This document shows, piece by piece, positions 45,901 through 57,519 of a DNA stretch of 64,000 nt. The notes below the pieces were generated by a model that saw only the letters and a program-made list of their open reading frames with translations, did no database searches and had not been told where the DNA came from. Origin of the DNA: Sclerodactyla briareus (Eukaryota > Echinodermata > Holothuroidea > Dendrochirotida > Sclerodactylidae); contig JAODTK010002098.1 in assembly GCA_026419785.1 (NCBI GenBank), positions 1-64,000 on the forward strand, written 5' to 3'. Both the position numbers and the translations under genes were made by a program. Within the stretch, counting starts at the first letter, position 1; each line of letters begins with the position of its first letter.

Positions 45901-46600
45901 TAGATAGGCCCTTGGGCCCGGGTGGGACCTTGGACCAAAAAATTCTTGAAAGAGCACATAGTTATGACTATTTCATCGATTATGATGAGCGGCTTGCTTC
46001 TTCAGCACGTAGAGGAGATCCATTTTGCTCCATTGCACGTGATACTGGGCCCTCGGCCCAAACTGGGCCTCAAGTCCAAAAAAAAATTTTCCTGAGAACC
46101 CTAAAAGGTACGGCTACTAGAAGACCCTGCAGTTTGACCGAACATCAGCACGAGTTGGTGCTTGAAAATTGGTAAAAGCATTTTGCATATTTTAATGATG
46201 GGCCTTAGGGCCCACATTGGGCCTTCAGCCAGAAGTTTGCAAACGACCCCCGATGGACCACTAACCAAGGAGCATTCATGTAGAAATCATTGTAACTTGT
46301 GGAATAGATTCCTTTCCAGTACATTGTTTGAAATCCCTGGGCACCCTGAAGTTACTACAGCTATTAGACCATTCATTATGACCAAAACATCAGATGGTGC
46401 ACCTAGTTGTAGTAAGAAATACAAGATTTAACAGTATTTTCATATAATGGGCCTTAGGGCTCAAATGTGGCCCTGGGCCCAAAATTCTCGAACATCCCCC
46501 CTGGCCCATCTACCCAAGGACTATTACATGAAACTTTAAGAAAATCAATGAAGCTTGTGGGGGGAGATTCATTTCTAGTACCATGTGTGGAAATATCATA
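45900..46600 (+). repeat. GGGCCC-family units, three in tandem
   Basis: Units near 45910, 46190 and 46448 share GGGCC-T-GGGCCCAAATTGGGCC..GGCCCAAAATTC, a CATTACATGAAA-TT block and GGAGATTCATTTCTAGTACCAT. The period is roughly 260 to 290 bp. Followed directly by an AAGGCGATCACCCCCAGTGTCTCGCC block at 46602. Confidence 0.7.
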
Positions 46601-46700
46601 CAAGGCGATCACCCCCAGTGTCTCGCCTGGTTGCGCGATCAGTGATTTCTTCTTTTAGTCACATGCAAACAATTACAAGGCATCCATATGGTGCTTTAAA
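46600..46700 (+). repeat. 5'-end block of the TTATGCAAATTAGACA family
   Basis: AAGGCGATCACCCCCAGTGTCTCGCCTGGTTGCGCGATCAGTG, as at 28816 and 32180. The rest of the element is not evident. Confidence 0.68.
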
Positions 46701-47500
46701 TATCCAATACCTCGTAAATATTTCAACATTCAGTGCCATCATTGACTACACTTCTTGATCCTGACCTATTGTACCTTCCCATTATAAACCAATACTTAAT
46801 GAGTTAGTTCGCTTCAGATTACTGTATTGTCCCAACAAGTAAGTGGACCCTAATCCTAATAAAGTTTTATCCTATATATCATCAGAGAGTATGCCCTTTA
46901 TACATCTACTACTTCCATCAACTCCCTATTGAGTTCACACCCACCCCTCTCACATCCCCCTGTCTAGAGTGGAAATAAGCCATCGATTATGCCTTCCCAC
47001 CTGGCAGGATTCATGCAGCCCACCTGCTGAAGCATGACTATATTACGTGGTACAAGGGAGTTACCATACCTCCCCCCCCATCTCACACACCAGAGCTACT
47101 GCAGGTGACACCTCACACCATTCTTTCTGGAATAGGTGCCTGGGAGTAAGTAAACAAAATGACTGAGTGTTTACACTTTATAGGGTCAGTGTAGGGGGCC
47201 CAGAAGAGGTTATGACAGGCTGATGTGAACCTCAAGGTAAAAAGGCAGGTTTTGACAATTGATGAAATCTGTGTCTGTCACAGATGGGAATACTAGTTAG
47301 GATGAATGGAAATAACATGCCTGAGGGGTTGTGAAATTGAATTTGAAATGAAATGAGTAAGGGTAAAACAGTTTGTTATTGATAGCATGCCTATAATCAT
47401 AGTGATTCAGCATCATGTGTTGAGCTTAGGGTGCCCCAAGACTAAAACCATTCGTAAAAAGGTAGTGTACAGTTCTCTGGAGCTTGTTGCCCGTGTGCCA
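46700..47500. other. No identifiable feature
   Basis: No recognised gene or repeat. Confidence 0.4.
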
Positions 47501-47509
47501 GTTAAAATT

Positions 47510-49660
47510 GTATTATTTGACAGTTTTTGGTCCTAAGTGACCTTGAAAGGACCTTTGATGACATAACGGTGTTTATGAAAATATACCCGTGATCATTGGC
47601 AGCATGTCTCGAAATTTCAGTTATATAACACACAGTCATAAAAATGATTGCAGAAAATGTTAATATTTGGCCGTTCTTGACCTCGAATGACTTTGATGAA
47701 ATCATGACGGTTTTAGTGAAAAATGCTTGCCTCATTGTGATGCACCACGCCCCAAAAAAGCATGATGTCATCAGGTACACACACTCTATGCTATCGCCCA
47801 AAGGGATTAAAATAAACTTAAGCCCCCTTGTAACTTTAAGACCAGGTGTCAGATTTTGAAGTGGTGGAGTTGGTTTCGTATATGTAGCAGATAGAGAACT
47901 ATCACATATCCAAAACCGACAGTTTTTATTTCTTGGCCTGTAACTCCTATAAATAAGACATTTCTTAAAACTTGACCTTTGACCTTTGACCTGTCTCATA
48001 GGATGTTGTTTGATTACTGAACCCAAAAATTATAATGACAAATCTCTACGAGCACCCTAGCAGCATTCATTCCGATTGTTACTGGCCATTCACAAAATTC
48101 AAAAAATTGTGTAATTTATGCCAAAGTATTCAAACATTAATGACTTAAAAAAGTGACCTTTGACCACTGTTGTTAAAATTAGCGGGATCAAAGGTGTTAC
48201 CATTCGGCGCCACCCAGGTTCATGAGGATTCACAATGAACACCCTAATGTTATTGGGCAAAAAAAGCTTTAAATTAAACTTTGACCTCTTGTAAATACCA
48301 AGTATGCGTCCGATTGAAGCGGGAGTTGGTTCCTCCATGAAGCACCAACAAAGGTCTATCACTATCCAAAAAAGTAACCAGTTTTTTTTTTTTTGGGCCC
48401 GTTACACAATCCTTAAATAAGCACATTTATTCAAGACTCAAAATTTAAACCACATGACCACCCGACAGAGGTCAAATTGAAGGTCAGAGGTCACACACAT
48501 GCAGGGTCACAATATTCACAATGTGAACCTTCAGTCCCTTCACGATATTCAATTTTTCCGATTATGGCCGGAAAACAGTTTTTGACCCTAAGGACCTGAA
48601 TGACCTTTAGAATGCAGTTTTTAAAAAAAAATTATGACTCTCCATGTGATGCATCCCACCCTAGAAGAATATGCATTCCAATGAACACGCCATAATGTTA
48701 TTGTGAAAAGCTCATTAAATTAATCGTTGACCCCTTGTAACTACCAAAGTATGCGTCCGATCGAAAAGCAGGAGTCGGTTTCCTCAGGAAGCACACAAAG
48801 GGCGATACATATCCAAAAATAACCAGTTTCTATGTTTTTCGCCCGTAACTCCTTAAATAAGCCACATTTATCAAGACTCAACCCCTTTACCACATGACCA
48901 CCCGACAGAGTTAAATTGAAGGTCAGAGGTCACACACCAGGCAGGTCAACAACTATACATGACAATGTGAACCTTCCAGCCTTCACAAATATTCAAATTT
49001 CCGATTATGGCCAAAAAAAAACAGTTTGGACCCTTAAGTTGACCTTGACATGACCCTTTTAATGACAGGCCAGTTTTTATGAAATTTTAAAATCTCCATG
49101 TGATAATCATCCTAGGAAGCAGGTTGCAGTATGATGAACATGCCCAGTGCTATTGCCAAAAAGTTTCTTAAATTCAGTTTTTGACCCCTAATGACCTTTG
49201 ATTGACCTTCAATGACATGGCGGTTTCTATAAAAATTGTTACTCTCCAGTGGATGCATCCACTCCTAGAAGCATATGCATTCCCATGAACATGCCCAATG
49301 TTACTGCCAAAAAAGCTAGTAAAGTCAAACTTTGACCCCTTGTAACTACCGAAGAGTATGCGTCAGATCGAAGCGGGGGAGTTGGTCTCCTCATTAAAGC
49401 ACACAAAGGTCTATTCACATAACCAAAAATACCGGTTTCTATTTTTTGCCCGTAAGTCCTCAAATAAGCACATTGATTCAAGACTCAACCTTTAACCACA
49501 TGACCATCCGACAAAGGTCAAATTGAGGTCAGAGGTCACACACATGCAGGTCAACAATTAATCACAAATGGTGAAACTCATTCCCCCAACAGACATTCAA
49601 TTCTCCGTTATGGCCAGAGAAACAGTTTTGGACCTTGAATGACAGATTAGAACATTTAAA
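47510..49660. repeat. Repeated 440 to 600 bp block, about four copies, with DR1 sites
   Basis: The phrases CCTTGTAACTACCAAGTATGCGTCCGATCGAAGC, CCAAAAATAACCAGTTTCTATTTTTTGCCCGTAACTCCT, AAATAAGCACATTTATTCAAGACTC and CGACAGAGGTCAAATTGAAGGTCAGAGGTCACACACATGC recur at about 47830-47990, 48290-48500, 48735-48950 and 49340-49560. AGGTCA direct repeats with one-base spacing are kept in every copy. Confidence 0.78.
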
Positions 49661-49729
49661 GACCTTGGGGCCCCCTCATACTGTAAAATTCATTGGGACT
49701 ATAGATAAAACCATCTTCACCAATGTTTC

Positions 49730-50070
49730 GTCAAAAATCCAACAAAAACTTCAAAAATATCGCAGAATTATGCAAATCAGACAATTAATTACATAATCAT
49801 GCCAGGAATCTGAATCGATTCGTGTACTCTTAATAGTTGTAATATACGCTGAACTGCATCACTAGGGCATCTACCGATCAAGAGTATTTTGTACACCAAG
49901 CTTCCGGGCCAATTTGTCATTAAATAGGCAATTTATGCAAATGAGAAGGAGCCGTTTGGGCCGAAAAGTGGGGATGAACATCGGCAACGCTTCACCGCGC
50001 ACCTCCACAAGAAGGCCCGATGATGGCTCCCCCCCCGCGGTTCAAAGAATCTACCCGCACATCCGGACAG

Positions 50071-50113
<43 letters not shown>

Positions 50114-50169
50114 CACACACGAACCCAAGTGACCACTATGTCTCTCCTTGAACAAAGTTCAGGCGAGAC
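49730..50169 (+). repeat. TTATGCAAATTAGACA-family element 3' part with hairpin
   Basis: ATTATGCAAATCAGACAATTAATTAC at 49787, a GACA/CA tract (50066-50120) and the hairpin GTCTCTCCTTGAAC-AAA-GTTCAGGCGAGAC at 50140-50169. Confidence 0.75.
50066..50120. repeat. (GACA)n/(CA)n microsatellite
   Basis: About ten GACA units followed by CACACACAC. Confidence 0.95.
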
Positions 50170-50174
50170 AAGAT

Positions 50175-50545
50175 ACAACAATGGGCCCTCGGGCCCCCAT
50201 TAGGACTTTGGAACAAAAAATCCTGGGGTGGTACCTTATTAAGACCACTATTATGACTGAGCATCAACACTGTACAACTAAATTTGAAGGATTTGATACA
50301 AGATTTTGCGGTGGTATTTCACTGATGGCGCCTTTTGGCCCAAACTGGGCATGGGCCCAAAACACCCCAAGCCCCCTACTCAAGGAACCCATTACATGTA
50401 ACTTCGAAGGAAAACTAATTGAAGTTGTGGGAGGAGATTCATTTCAAGCCATATTGTGTGAGATTTCATAAAGTGGGCCCTCGGGTCCAAGTGGGACCTT
50501 GATCATTAATTCCAACAACCGGAAGGTACGGCTTGATAGGACCAA
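50175..50545 (+). repeat. GGGCCC-family units
   Basis: GGGCCCTCGGGCCCCC..AGGACTTTGGAACAAAAAATCC, GGCCCAAACTGGGCATGGGCCCAAAAC, and a second start at 50478. Immediately follows the hairpin at 50140-50169. Confidence 0.68.
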
Positions 50546-50599
50546 TATTATGACCGGACATCAACACTGACTCATCAAAATTTGTAGAGGTAGCGTTTT

Positions 50600-50850
50600 G
50601 CAGTTGTCCACTGATTGGCCTATTCATTGCCTTTAATGCATTGACTCTGACCTTTAAGTGGTCAATGATGACCCACCAGTCAATAACATGTGACCTAGTC
50701 TGGTCAAGATTCATCAAAGCATGAACTTTTGGGGCCCGAAAAGCCCAAAGTTTACCAGACTGATAGATAGAAGGATAGATAGGAGATATATAGATAGATA
50801 GACATGACATGGTCATCACGAATAGCTCAACTACATAGCTGGTTGAGCTA
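50600..50850 (-). repeat. TAGCTCAACC-hairpin family element end
   Basis: GGTCAAGATTCATCAAAGCATGAACTTTTGGGGCCCG, a GATA-rich tract (50761-50800) and the hairpin TAGCTCAAC..GTTGAGCTA at 50823-50850. Confidence 0.7.
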
Positions 50851-52230
50851 AAAGAGGAAACTTTGGAAGCATACTCTCCGTTAGTAGCGCCACTGCGGGG
50901 AGGGGGTCACTGATCCAAACACCTCGCCCGAGCCCCCTGCTGTGAATGTCAAAGGACAAGGCCAGTGGTCTGACTGAACGCAGTTTTCCTCCCTGTCACA
51001 GTCTCCTGTGCGAGCACCCACGCGAGAAAGGCAACACATACCATTTTTCAAGTTTTTTGGATAGACCCCAACCAGGATAGTAACCCGCTCTCCGGGTGGA
51101 AGGCCAGGCTAAACCAAGTGTACCAGCTCTCAGTTTTGACCCGGCCCGGGAATCCCTCAAGACCGATCCGATTCCAGTGACCCCTGGCCTGATAGTCCTT
51201 GAGTGATGCTCACCAGAACCCCCACCTCTCTGGATCATCATGTCCTGTTAACACTGCCTGATCCTGGGTAGTGCCAGTATGTACTATGGGCTGGCACCAG
51301 GTATCGCTCCGCTGGAACCTTCTATAACTTTTCCTCCGTCGTACGTGACAAGGGCCAAGGTGCCTCCTCCGCCACAAGCCAGGTTGACCCTCACAAAGCA
51401 CTTCCAGAAAGACCTCACCACAGTTCCGAACGCTCAACCTTTTCTTTTCTTCCCTCTCGTCTCACAAAATGATCTTTGGGGTGATAGCCGGAGATTTTAC
51501 AGGTCATGAACACTCCTTATTTACTGACAGCCTGGCCATCATAATGCTTGGCAGCTCCCCGGGGGTCAATCCAGATCAACCTGGAAACCTAGTGGCTCTG
51601 TTCTTACACGAATTGTCTTCGTAGGGCTTAATACCCATTGGTCGGTGTACTGGCCCATTCTCATGTTGGAATTTGCGGCCCATTGTGAGGTTTGGCCCCA
51701 CACATGAATTTGGGAAGGGGTGGGGGGGGGGTTTGTGTTGGAGGGTTGTGTATACTGGCCCTATTTCTTAGGGTTTGTAACCCAAAGGGTTTCTATACTG
51801 TTCCTTAGGCTGAAATTCGAGCACTAGCTGGTTGCCCTGATGGTCCTGTGAACCTTGTCGCGTCTGATGGTACATATTCCTGAGGCATTTATTTTTCTGT
51901 GGACTGCCCTTCAAGTGCTTCATCCACTTGAAATGCAGGGGGTTACATGTCCTGTGAATAACCTTGGCATCAAGGTCTGTCTCCCGCCCTGGTCTCGGCC
52001 TTGGCCCCACCCTGACTGGGGATCCTAGGCAGGTTACCCTGGGGCTGGCTACCTGCCACATTCTCTGCCACTAGGTTAGAACCTCCCCTGTCTATCGAGT
52101 CCACCCAGTTCCAAGGCTGATCGTCCATATTGATCGCCTACCCTAGGCCAGTTTTAGAAATTGTATTGACCACTGGTATGCATCTGGATCCCCTTGGCTG
52201 GGGGGCTCCTGTGGGAGGCTCCTTCTGATA
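50851..52230. other. GC-moderate non-repetitive region, no gene identified
   Basis: Sequence between 50990 and 52140 is less A/T-rich than its surroundings, with several frames of 60 to 97 codons but no recognised domain. A transposon remnant or unrecognised exons are both possible. Confidence 0.35.
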
Positions 52231-52680
52231 GGCCACTGGCTGGTTGTCCCGCTGGACTACCATGGCTTTTGCTGGTGTTGTCCGCAACTGGTCATGAACG
52301 TCCCAAACACCCCTTGAAATCGTCAAAAACACTACTACCAACTACGAAAAACACATTTGCTATGAAATGATCTGAAAAACAAACTGCCAAAAAGAAAAAA
52401 CTGTAGCACTCCAGATCTACCGCTGACTACCATGGCTTGCTGGTGCTGTGGTGGCTGCCGGCTCTCAGTCTCCAGCTTAGAATAGGCCACTGGCTGGTTG
52501 TCCCGCTGGACTACCATGGCCCCTTGCTGGTGGTTGTCGCAACTGGTTCTGACGCCCAAACCCCCCCCCTTGAAATCGTCCAAACACTACTCCCAACTAC
52601 CGAACACAACACTTTGGCTATGAATGATCTGAAAAACAAAAACTGCCATAAAGAAACAACTGTCAGCGCTCCAGATCCCT
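52230..52680. repeat. Tandem duplication with 253-bp offset
   Basis: GGCCACTGGCTGGTTGTCCCGCTGGACTACCATGGC through CTGAAAAACAAA-ACTGCCA-AAAGAAA and CTCCAGATC occurs at 52232-52423 and again at 52485-52677. Differences are mostly indels in homopolymers. Confidence 0.85.
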
Positions 52681-52979
52681 TTTAAGATGTTTTATGTGAT
52701 GCTGGCATAAACAAAATGATGTAGTGGCCAGTGCCTAGCTAAACGAATATGCCAGATCCCAGCACTATAGGCTAGTAACTGCAAACGTAAGTGAGATCGG
52801 AAGGTAGCATCATTTGCAAAATGAATCCCTGAATAGATACTTTTGCTAGATCGTTCCCTGCACCATGGGTTACCCCTCATTGATAGTTTCGTAAATCATC
52901 ATTACTATTGTTACCAGGCATCAGATCTCACTGGTCCCATGATAACACTGACCAATTATCAAAGAAATCCAACCTGACT

Positions 52980-53170
52980 TTTAGAGAGAAGCAGCCTTTT
53001 GTGAAGATTTTTCACATCTTGACGACCATGCAGCTCTCAAGTTGACTTTGGGGAAGATGGCAAAGATGTCCCATGGGTCAATAACTTGTGTCCACGATTG
53101 GTCAACATTGGTCAAGGAACGAACTTTTGTGAGCAGGAATGCAAGAGTTTACAGACCAGATGATCATATT
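52980..53170 (-). repeat. Body fragment of the TAGCTCAACC family
   Basis: CCATGGGTCAATAACTTGTG, GGTCAACATTGGTCAAGGAACGAACTTTTG and CAAGAGTTTACAGACCAGATGATC parallel 50680-50765. Confidence 0.55.
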
Positions 53171-54730
53171 AGATCGTGTGTGGGTGATAGTTTTTCCTGT
53201 GAAGTGCAATTAAACTGATTTTTTTTTCTGACGAGAATTTCTTCTGCCCACATGGGGCTCATGCCTACGTGTGTTTACTAACATTTCCAATTTTTCTGAC
53301 ATGAAATCTTCAAATTCCGAAATAGGCCATAAGCCTTTATTGCCGATGAACATTTATGGGGCCCTGAATTACGTTCCCGAATTCTAGCTGAAATTGCAGG
53401 TGAATCCCCAAACTTAGCCGGCCCATTGACTTACATGCTTAATTGACTTCCTTTGATGAGCTGCGCCGGCTCAGAAATTGTGGTGCGGCTTGGGTGTGCT
53501 CGTTTCTTTTCCCATGATCGGAATGCCAAGTATTAAGCATGATTTTCTTCCTTCATTTCTCATGATGAAAAATATGAAATTTTCAAAGTTAAAAAGCTCA
53601 TTTTTATTCGGCTGACTCATCAAACAAACATATGCTATGATGTTTACAGGTTTTAAACTTGATCTCTGTTGATCTCAGTGGGCTTCTGACCTGACCCAGA
53701 ATGACGGGTTTATGCCAACTTAATGTGGGGAATGCACATCCAGTATGCGCTTGAATAATCGGGTGGGCAGTTGTCACGTCAAAAGTCAGAAGGTATCAAA
53801 AGGAATTGTTTTTTCACAATTCTCTCTACACAAATACAAATTACAAACCACCGAGAACACAATGTTCATGTTCCCCCCCCCCCCCCCCCTACTGTACCCC
53901 CATAACCCAGAGAGTACTTGCAACATGAGAGTTATGTGGGTGCCATAATGCGCTTGATCCAACCAGGTGGAGTGGAGTTATCAGAGCCAGGCATTACAGA
54001 TACACACCACACTGTTCATAGCCGCATGATTTTAAGCAACTAGAAATCAAAAAACATTTGCCTGGCTCTCTTTGCAGTATTAAATAGGGGGTTCTGTGTT
54101 ATTCGTGCATCAGGTGATGATATTATCATGGGGTTGTATACCACAAACTCCCATGCAAGCTGCAATGCAATAAGGGATGACCTGTGTGAAATGGACCCTG
54201 ACTTTCAAACGTACAGATTAGGCCCAATGGTCATTGTAAAGTTTATGTGACATTTAGTACTCTCTATATTGATTAGTGGTGTTGAAATCCCAGACAAATT
54301 CAGCTAATTTCTGAAGTGCGCCAATAGTAATGAACAATCGGCTATTGCGAAAATGGCATCATGACTTCATTGAAGAAGGAACCACAGGGATACATGTGAC
54401 AGAAAGTCAATACAAACTTTACTTATGAAAACCCTAAAATGAACCTATCAAAGGGAACTAAATAGGAAACTTACACAATTTGACCACCTATTCTTCTTTG
54501 ATGTTATTACAGTGAAAATGGCAGCATTGATCCTGTGTTCAGTCTATAGATGGCTTTTGGATCTTTCCCTCAGTGATGACATTAATTATTTTAATTCCTC
54601 CAAAGTAAATTGAAATAGGTCAAGAAGGCAACATACTGGAACCTCCAAATTTTGGGGTTGGGGTGTGCTTGTTACATGACCATTGGGCAACCCTTGGGTG
54701 TGAACATCACTGGAAAAATGGGTTTCTCGT
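53170..54730. other. Unassigned flank or intron downstream of the PTP exon
   Basis: No next PTP exon (EQY..CY-type) recognised on the minus strand. A poly-C run lies at 53873-53889. Confidence 0.4.
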
Positions 54731-54789
54731 TAATATCTGTTATTTACAGGTGCAAGTTTTCCCATATGTAGTACGATGATACCACCCAC

Positions 54790-54923
54790 CTTTCTGTTGA
54801 ACATTCCCACTCTGGTAGCAGCGTACTGCTTGATTGTCTTGTAGACATTGACGGATCCTTCCTCCAGCATTTCCTCATAGAGTGTCATCAGAGCACAAAA
54901 CGACCGCCTGCCGACCCCACACC
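54790..54923 (-). CDS. Protein tyrosine phosphatase domain exon (P-loop to helix region)
   Basis: On the minus strand the exon reads CGVGRRSFCALMTLYEEM, then LEEGSVNVYKTIKQ and RVGMFNRK. It aligns with the segment after the catalytic cysteine of classical PTP domains (AGVGRSGTFCA...EEGSVNVYKTIKQ.R.QRVGMVQT). The acceptor is TTATTTTCTTAAACTAG and the donor AAG/GTGGGT. The catalytic Cys itself would be in the preceding exon. Where the family has GVGR-S/T-G-T-F, this copy has GVGR-R-S-F: one residue is missing and the P-loop end is altered. That could mean a catalytically weak second (D2) domain of a receptor-type PTP, a decayed copy, or base errors. I did not find the neighbouring exons (WPDHGVP upstream, EQY..CY downstream). 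Confidence 0.75.
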
Positions 54924-55905
54924 CTAGTTTAAGAAAATAAACATGAGGCAAAATGGTAACGTGAAACTTACTGGATAATCTGATAACACTTTCCATCAGC
55001 CTGGCTTAACTGCCATTTTTGTATGGTTGAAGACGAACTTACTAGTATTAGTACTGAGGATTCAATCCCTCCAGGTAAATATGTACTACAGAATTTTAAG
55101 CACCAGAATATGTTCAAGTCGACCCACTGCCAGGAATGGAGTTCATGAGAAGGATTCTGCTATACACCTTATTTTCACAATGAAAAATATATCTGTCATG
55201 CAATTTGGCTGTTGGATTCAATAGTCCAAACCCCCTGATTTATAAGGGATGCACATACCTTCCACTCAGACTTTTCCACAGTAGACTACTGCCCTAACAG
55301 CATGATTCGTGACCTACAGGAGAAATCTGAATATAAAAAAAATTCTGCAGCGTATGCATTGCATGTACGTCAGTCTTTGATTAACTAGAACCGGACAGAG
55401 GGGACATGACTAAGGGCCTAGGAGAACTTATTGGGCAATTTCCTAGTTACTCCTCATCGCATGGTTCTGTCTCTAGAAGAGACCGAGTTGATGGATTCCA
55501 TAATTCACTATACATCAATTTATGTGATGGGGCAATATTAACTGAGTGGGACGAGGACTCGGACCATTCATGTCCTTGTTGTCAATGTCAGTCGCTACAA
55601 CATGGTCTTACAGCATGGATGAGATCGAAGGTTGTGTGTATTGGAGTACACCCCTCCGGCCAGTAAAGGCAGCTGACCTGAGGATCTGCAGAGGTCCTCA
55701 TCTTGTAACAGGAAGTTTTTTTTACCACAAGAACAGCTTTAGAGGCTTTTCTTCAGGAAAATAATTGATAGCACTAGTACAAGGTTAAACAGGTTGACTA
55801 GACATGAGAACGAATGAGGAAATGTACCAGCGCAGCATATGCCAAAAAGCCAAAAGATTCGCTATGATTCCTTACAATGCCCTTGATGGTCAATGATCTC
55901 AAGCA
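54924..55905. other. Unassigned flank or intron upstream of the PTP exon
   Basis: Contains a chance plus-strand frame at 55406-55666 without a recognised domain. No WPDHG-type PTP exon found. Confidence 0.4.
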
Positions 55906-56398
55906 GGAGAATAGTAGAGCGGTATCAGTGTCGCTTTGAGCAACAGTCCGGGTCGAATTCCAGGCGACAGCACCGGGCGTTTCCCAGAAGTGGCGTACTT
56001 GCCAGTTCGACTGGCGTGTCATGGGTATTAGGTTACGGGTACCAGCTGTTGAGCAGTGGGCTTGGTAATTTCGGGGGGTCATTTCGTGGGGGCATTGAAA
56101 TAGTCTCGGTGGTCGGCTGTGAGCAGGTCGCGTCGAAATGTCCGCTCCTCCAGGTTCTGAGAAGCTGGTCAGGGCTTGGAGTTCACCGATCGTCCGTCGG
56201 ATGGGGACGTACAAATGCGGTTCCCGGGGAAGCAGGGTTGGTGTCACTCCTTGCCTCGGCTATCATATGAGCAGCTGTCGAAAAAGAGGGAGAAGGCGCA
56301 TTGGTCGCCGGGGCTTCATCCCGATCAAAAATTCGGGTAGGATTCCACGATTGAGTCATTGGCTTCCTGACCCGTAGCAATCAAATCAAATCAAATCT
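55906..56398 (+). mobile_element. Probable tRNA-derived SINE
   Basis: The head (about 55910-55975) looks tRNA-like: an A-box-like AGAGCGGTATCAG, about 30 bases, then GGGTCGAATTCC, one indel from the B-box consensus GGTTCGAATCC. A unique body of about 400 bp follows and ends in (AATCA)n-type repeats at 56378-56396, a typical SINE tail. Target duplications are not evident. The frames open through the GC-rich body (for example 55893-56270) are not supported as genes. Confidence 0.48.
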
Positions 56399-57345
56399 CA
56401 GAATGACATTTGCCCTCCGGACCAAAAACAATAGGGAATAAGTACCCAGTATCATGAAGAACCACCCCCCCCCACATACCAAGTTGAGTGGATCCATCTA
56501 GGTGGATTCAAGTATGGTTTTCACAAGCCAAATTATATTTCTTACAAATTTTACATACTCGTATCACTGTAAAAATGCACCCCAAATCCCACACCATAAG
56601 GAGGCGGCACACATACCCAACTCCAGCTTGACTTGGACCAAAACATCGGGCTTGAAATTTGAAAATGATTTTCATACTTGAAACCTACCGTGTTGAACTC
56701 AGATGGCTCATGTATCATCTGGGGAGTATAATATATCTATTGCATTTAAATTCAAATAAAATATCTTCAGTGGGAAGGGTAGCATAACAATTTAATAATT
56801 AAATATCCATTTAGGGTCACAATTATTTTTTTGCATTAACACACAATATGATTATTGCCACATTTGAACTACTAATTTTTGATTTTGGGGGTGGTAGGGG
56901 TGGTTCCACAATCCTGCAGTAACACGTGTTAATGGTTACTGTTGCATCTGCACTTAGGCAGACATGACCCCCATCGTATCTAGTGTTCTTGCCTTGGGCA
57001 TTGCGAGCAATACGACGATTATAATATCTACACTGGAAACAATGGGGGTCCTGTAAGCCCCATAAGAAAGTGATACACAAACTTTCAACTTGATCTGATC
57101 AACAATTCTGGGCATATCGGTGTTTACAATCTTTTCAGACATTGACCTCAGGACCTCAGATGACTCTGACAGAAATCGAAAATAATAGGGGTAATATACT
57201 CATTATGGGGACACACCCACATACCAAAGTATGAGCTTAATCCATCAGGTGGGGTCAAGAATATTGGGTTGTAAGCGGGGTGTCACATCCACACACCCTC
57301 TGTGTCATGAATGCATAGATTCCTCGGACTGTGTCAAGGAATAGA
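56398..57345 (-). repeat. GGTCA-family element, inverted, with terminal hairpin
   Basis: AACAATAGGG-AATAAGTACCCA, ACATACCAAGTTGAGTGGATCCATC and TGACCTCAGGACCTCAGATGAC read as reverse complements of the cluster at 19890-21120. Ends in GGTGTCACATCCACACACC, GTCATGAATGCATAGATTCC and the hairpin ATTCCTCGGAC..GTCAAGGAAT (57319-57342). Confidence 0.76.
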
Positions 57346-57519
57346 AGAAGCAACATTGTTGTATTTAGGGTAGTTTGGTTCTACAGTATGATTAGATAAT
57401 GGTCATGAGCCATTTTGACCAAGTTTTAAAATTGAGGACCTTTAAAAATAGGGTGACATTCATTGCTCTCAACCGGATAGTATAATATTATAGTTCTAAT
57501 TGACCTCAATTCCAGTATT

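Noticed and set aside
55798..56270. Frames of 125 to 149 codons on both strands
   Set aside because: They lie in a GC-rich SINE-like body with no recognised domain.
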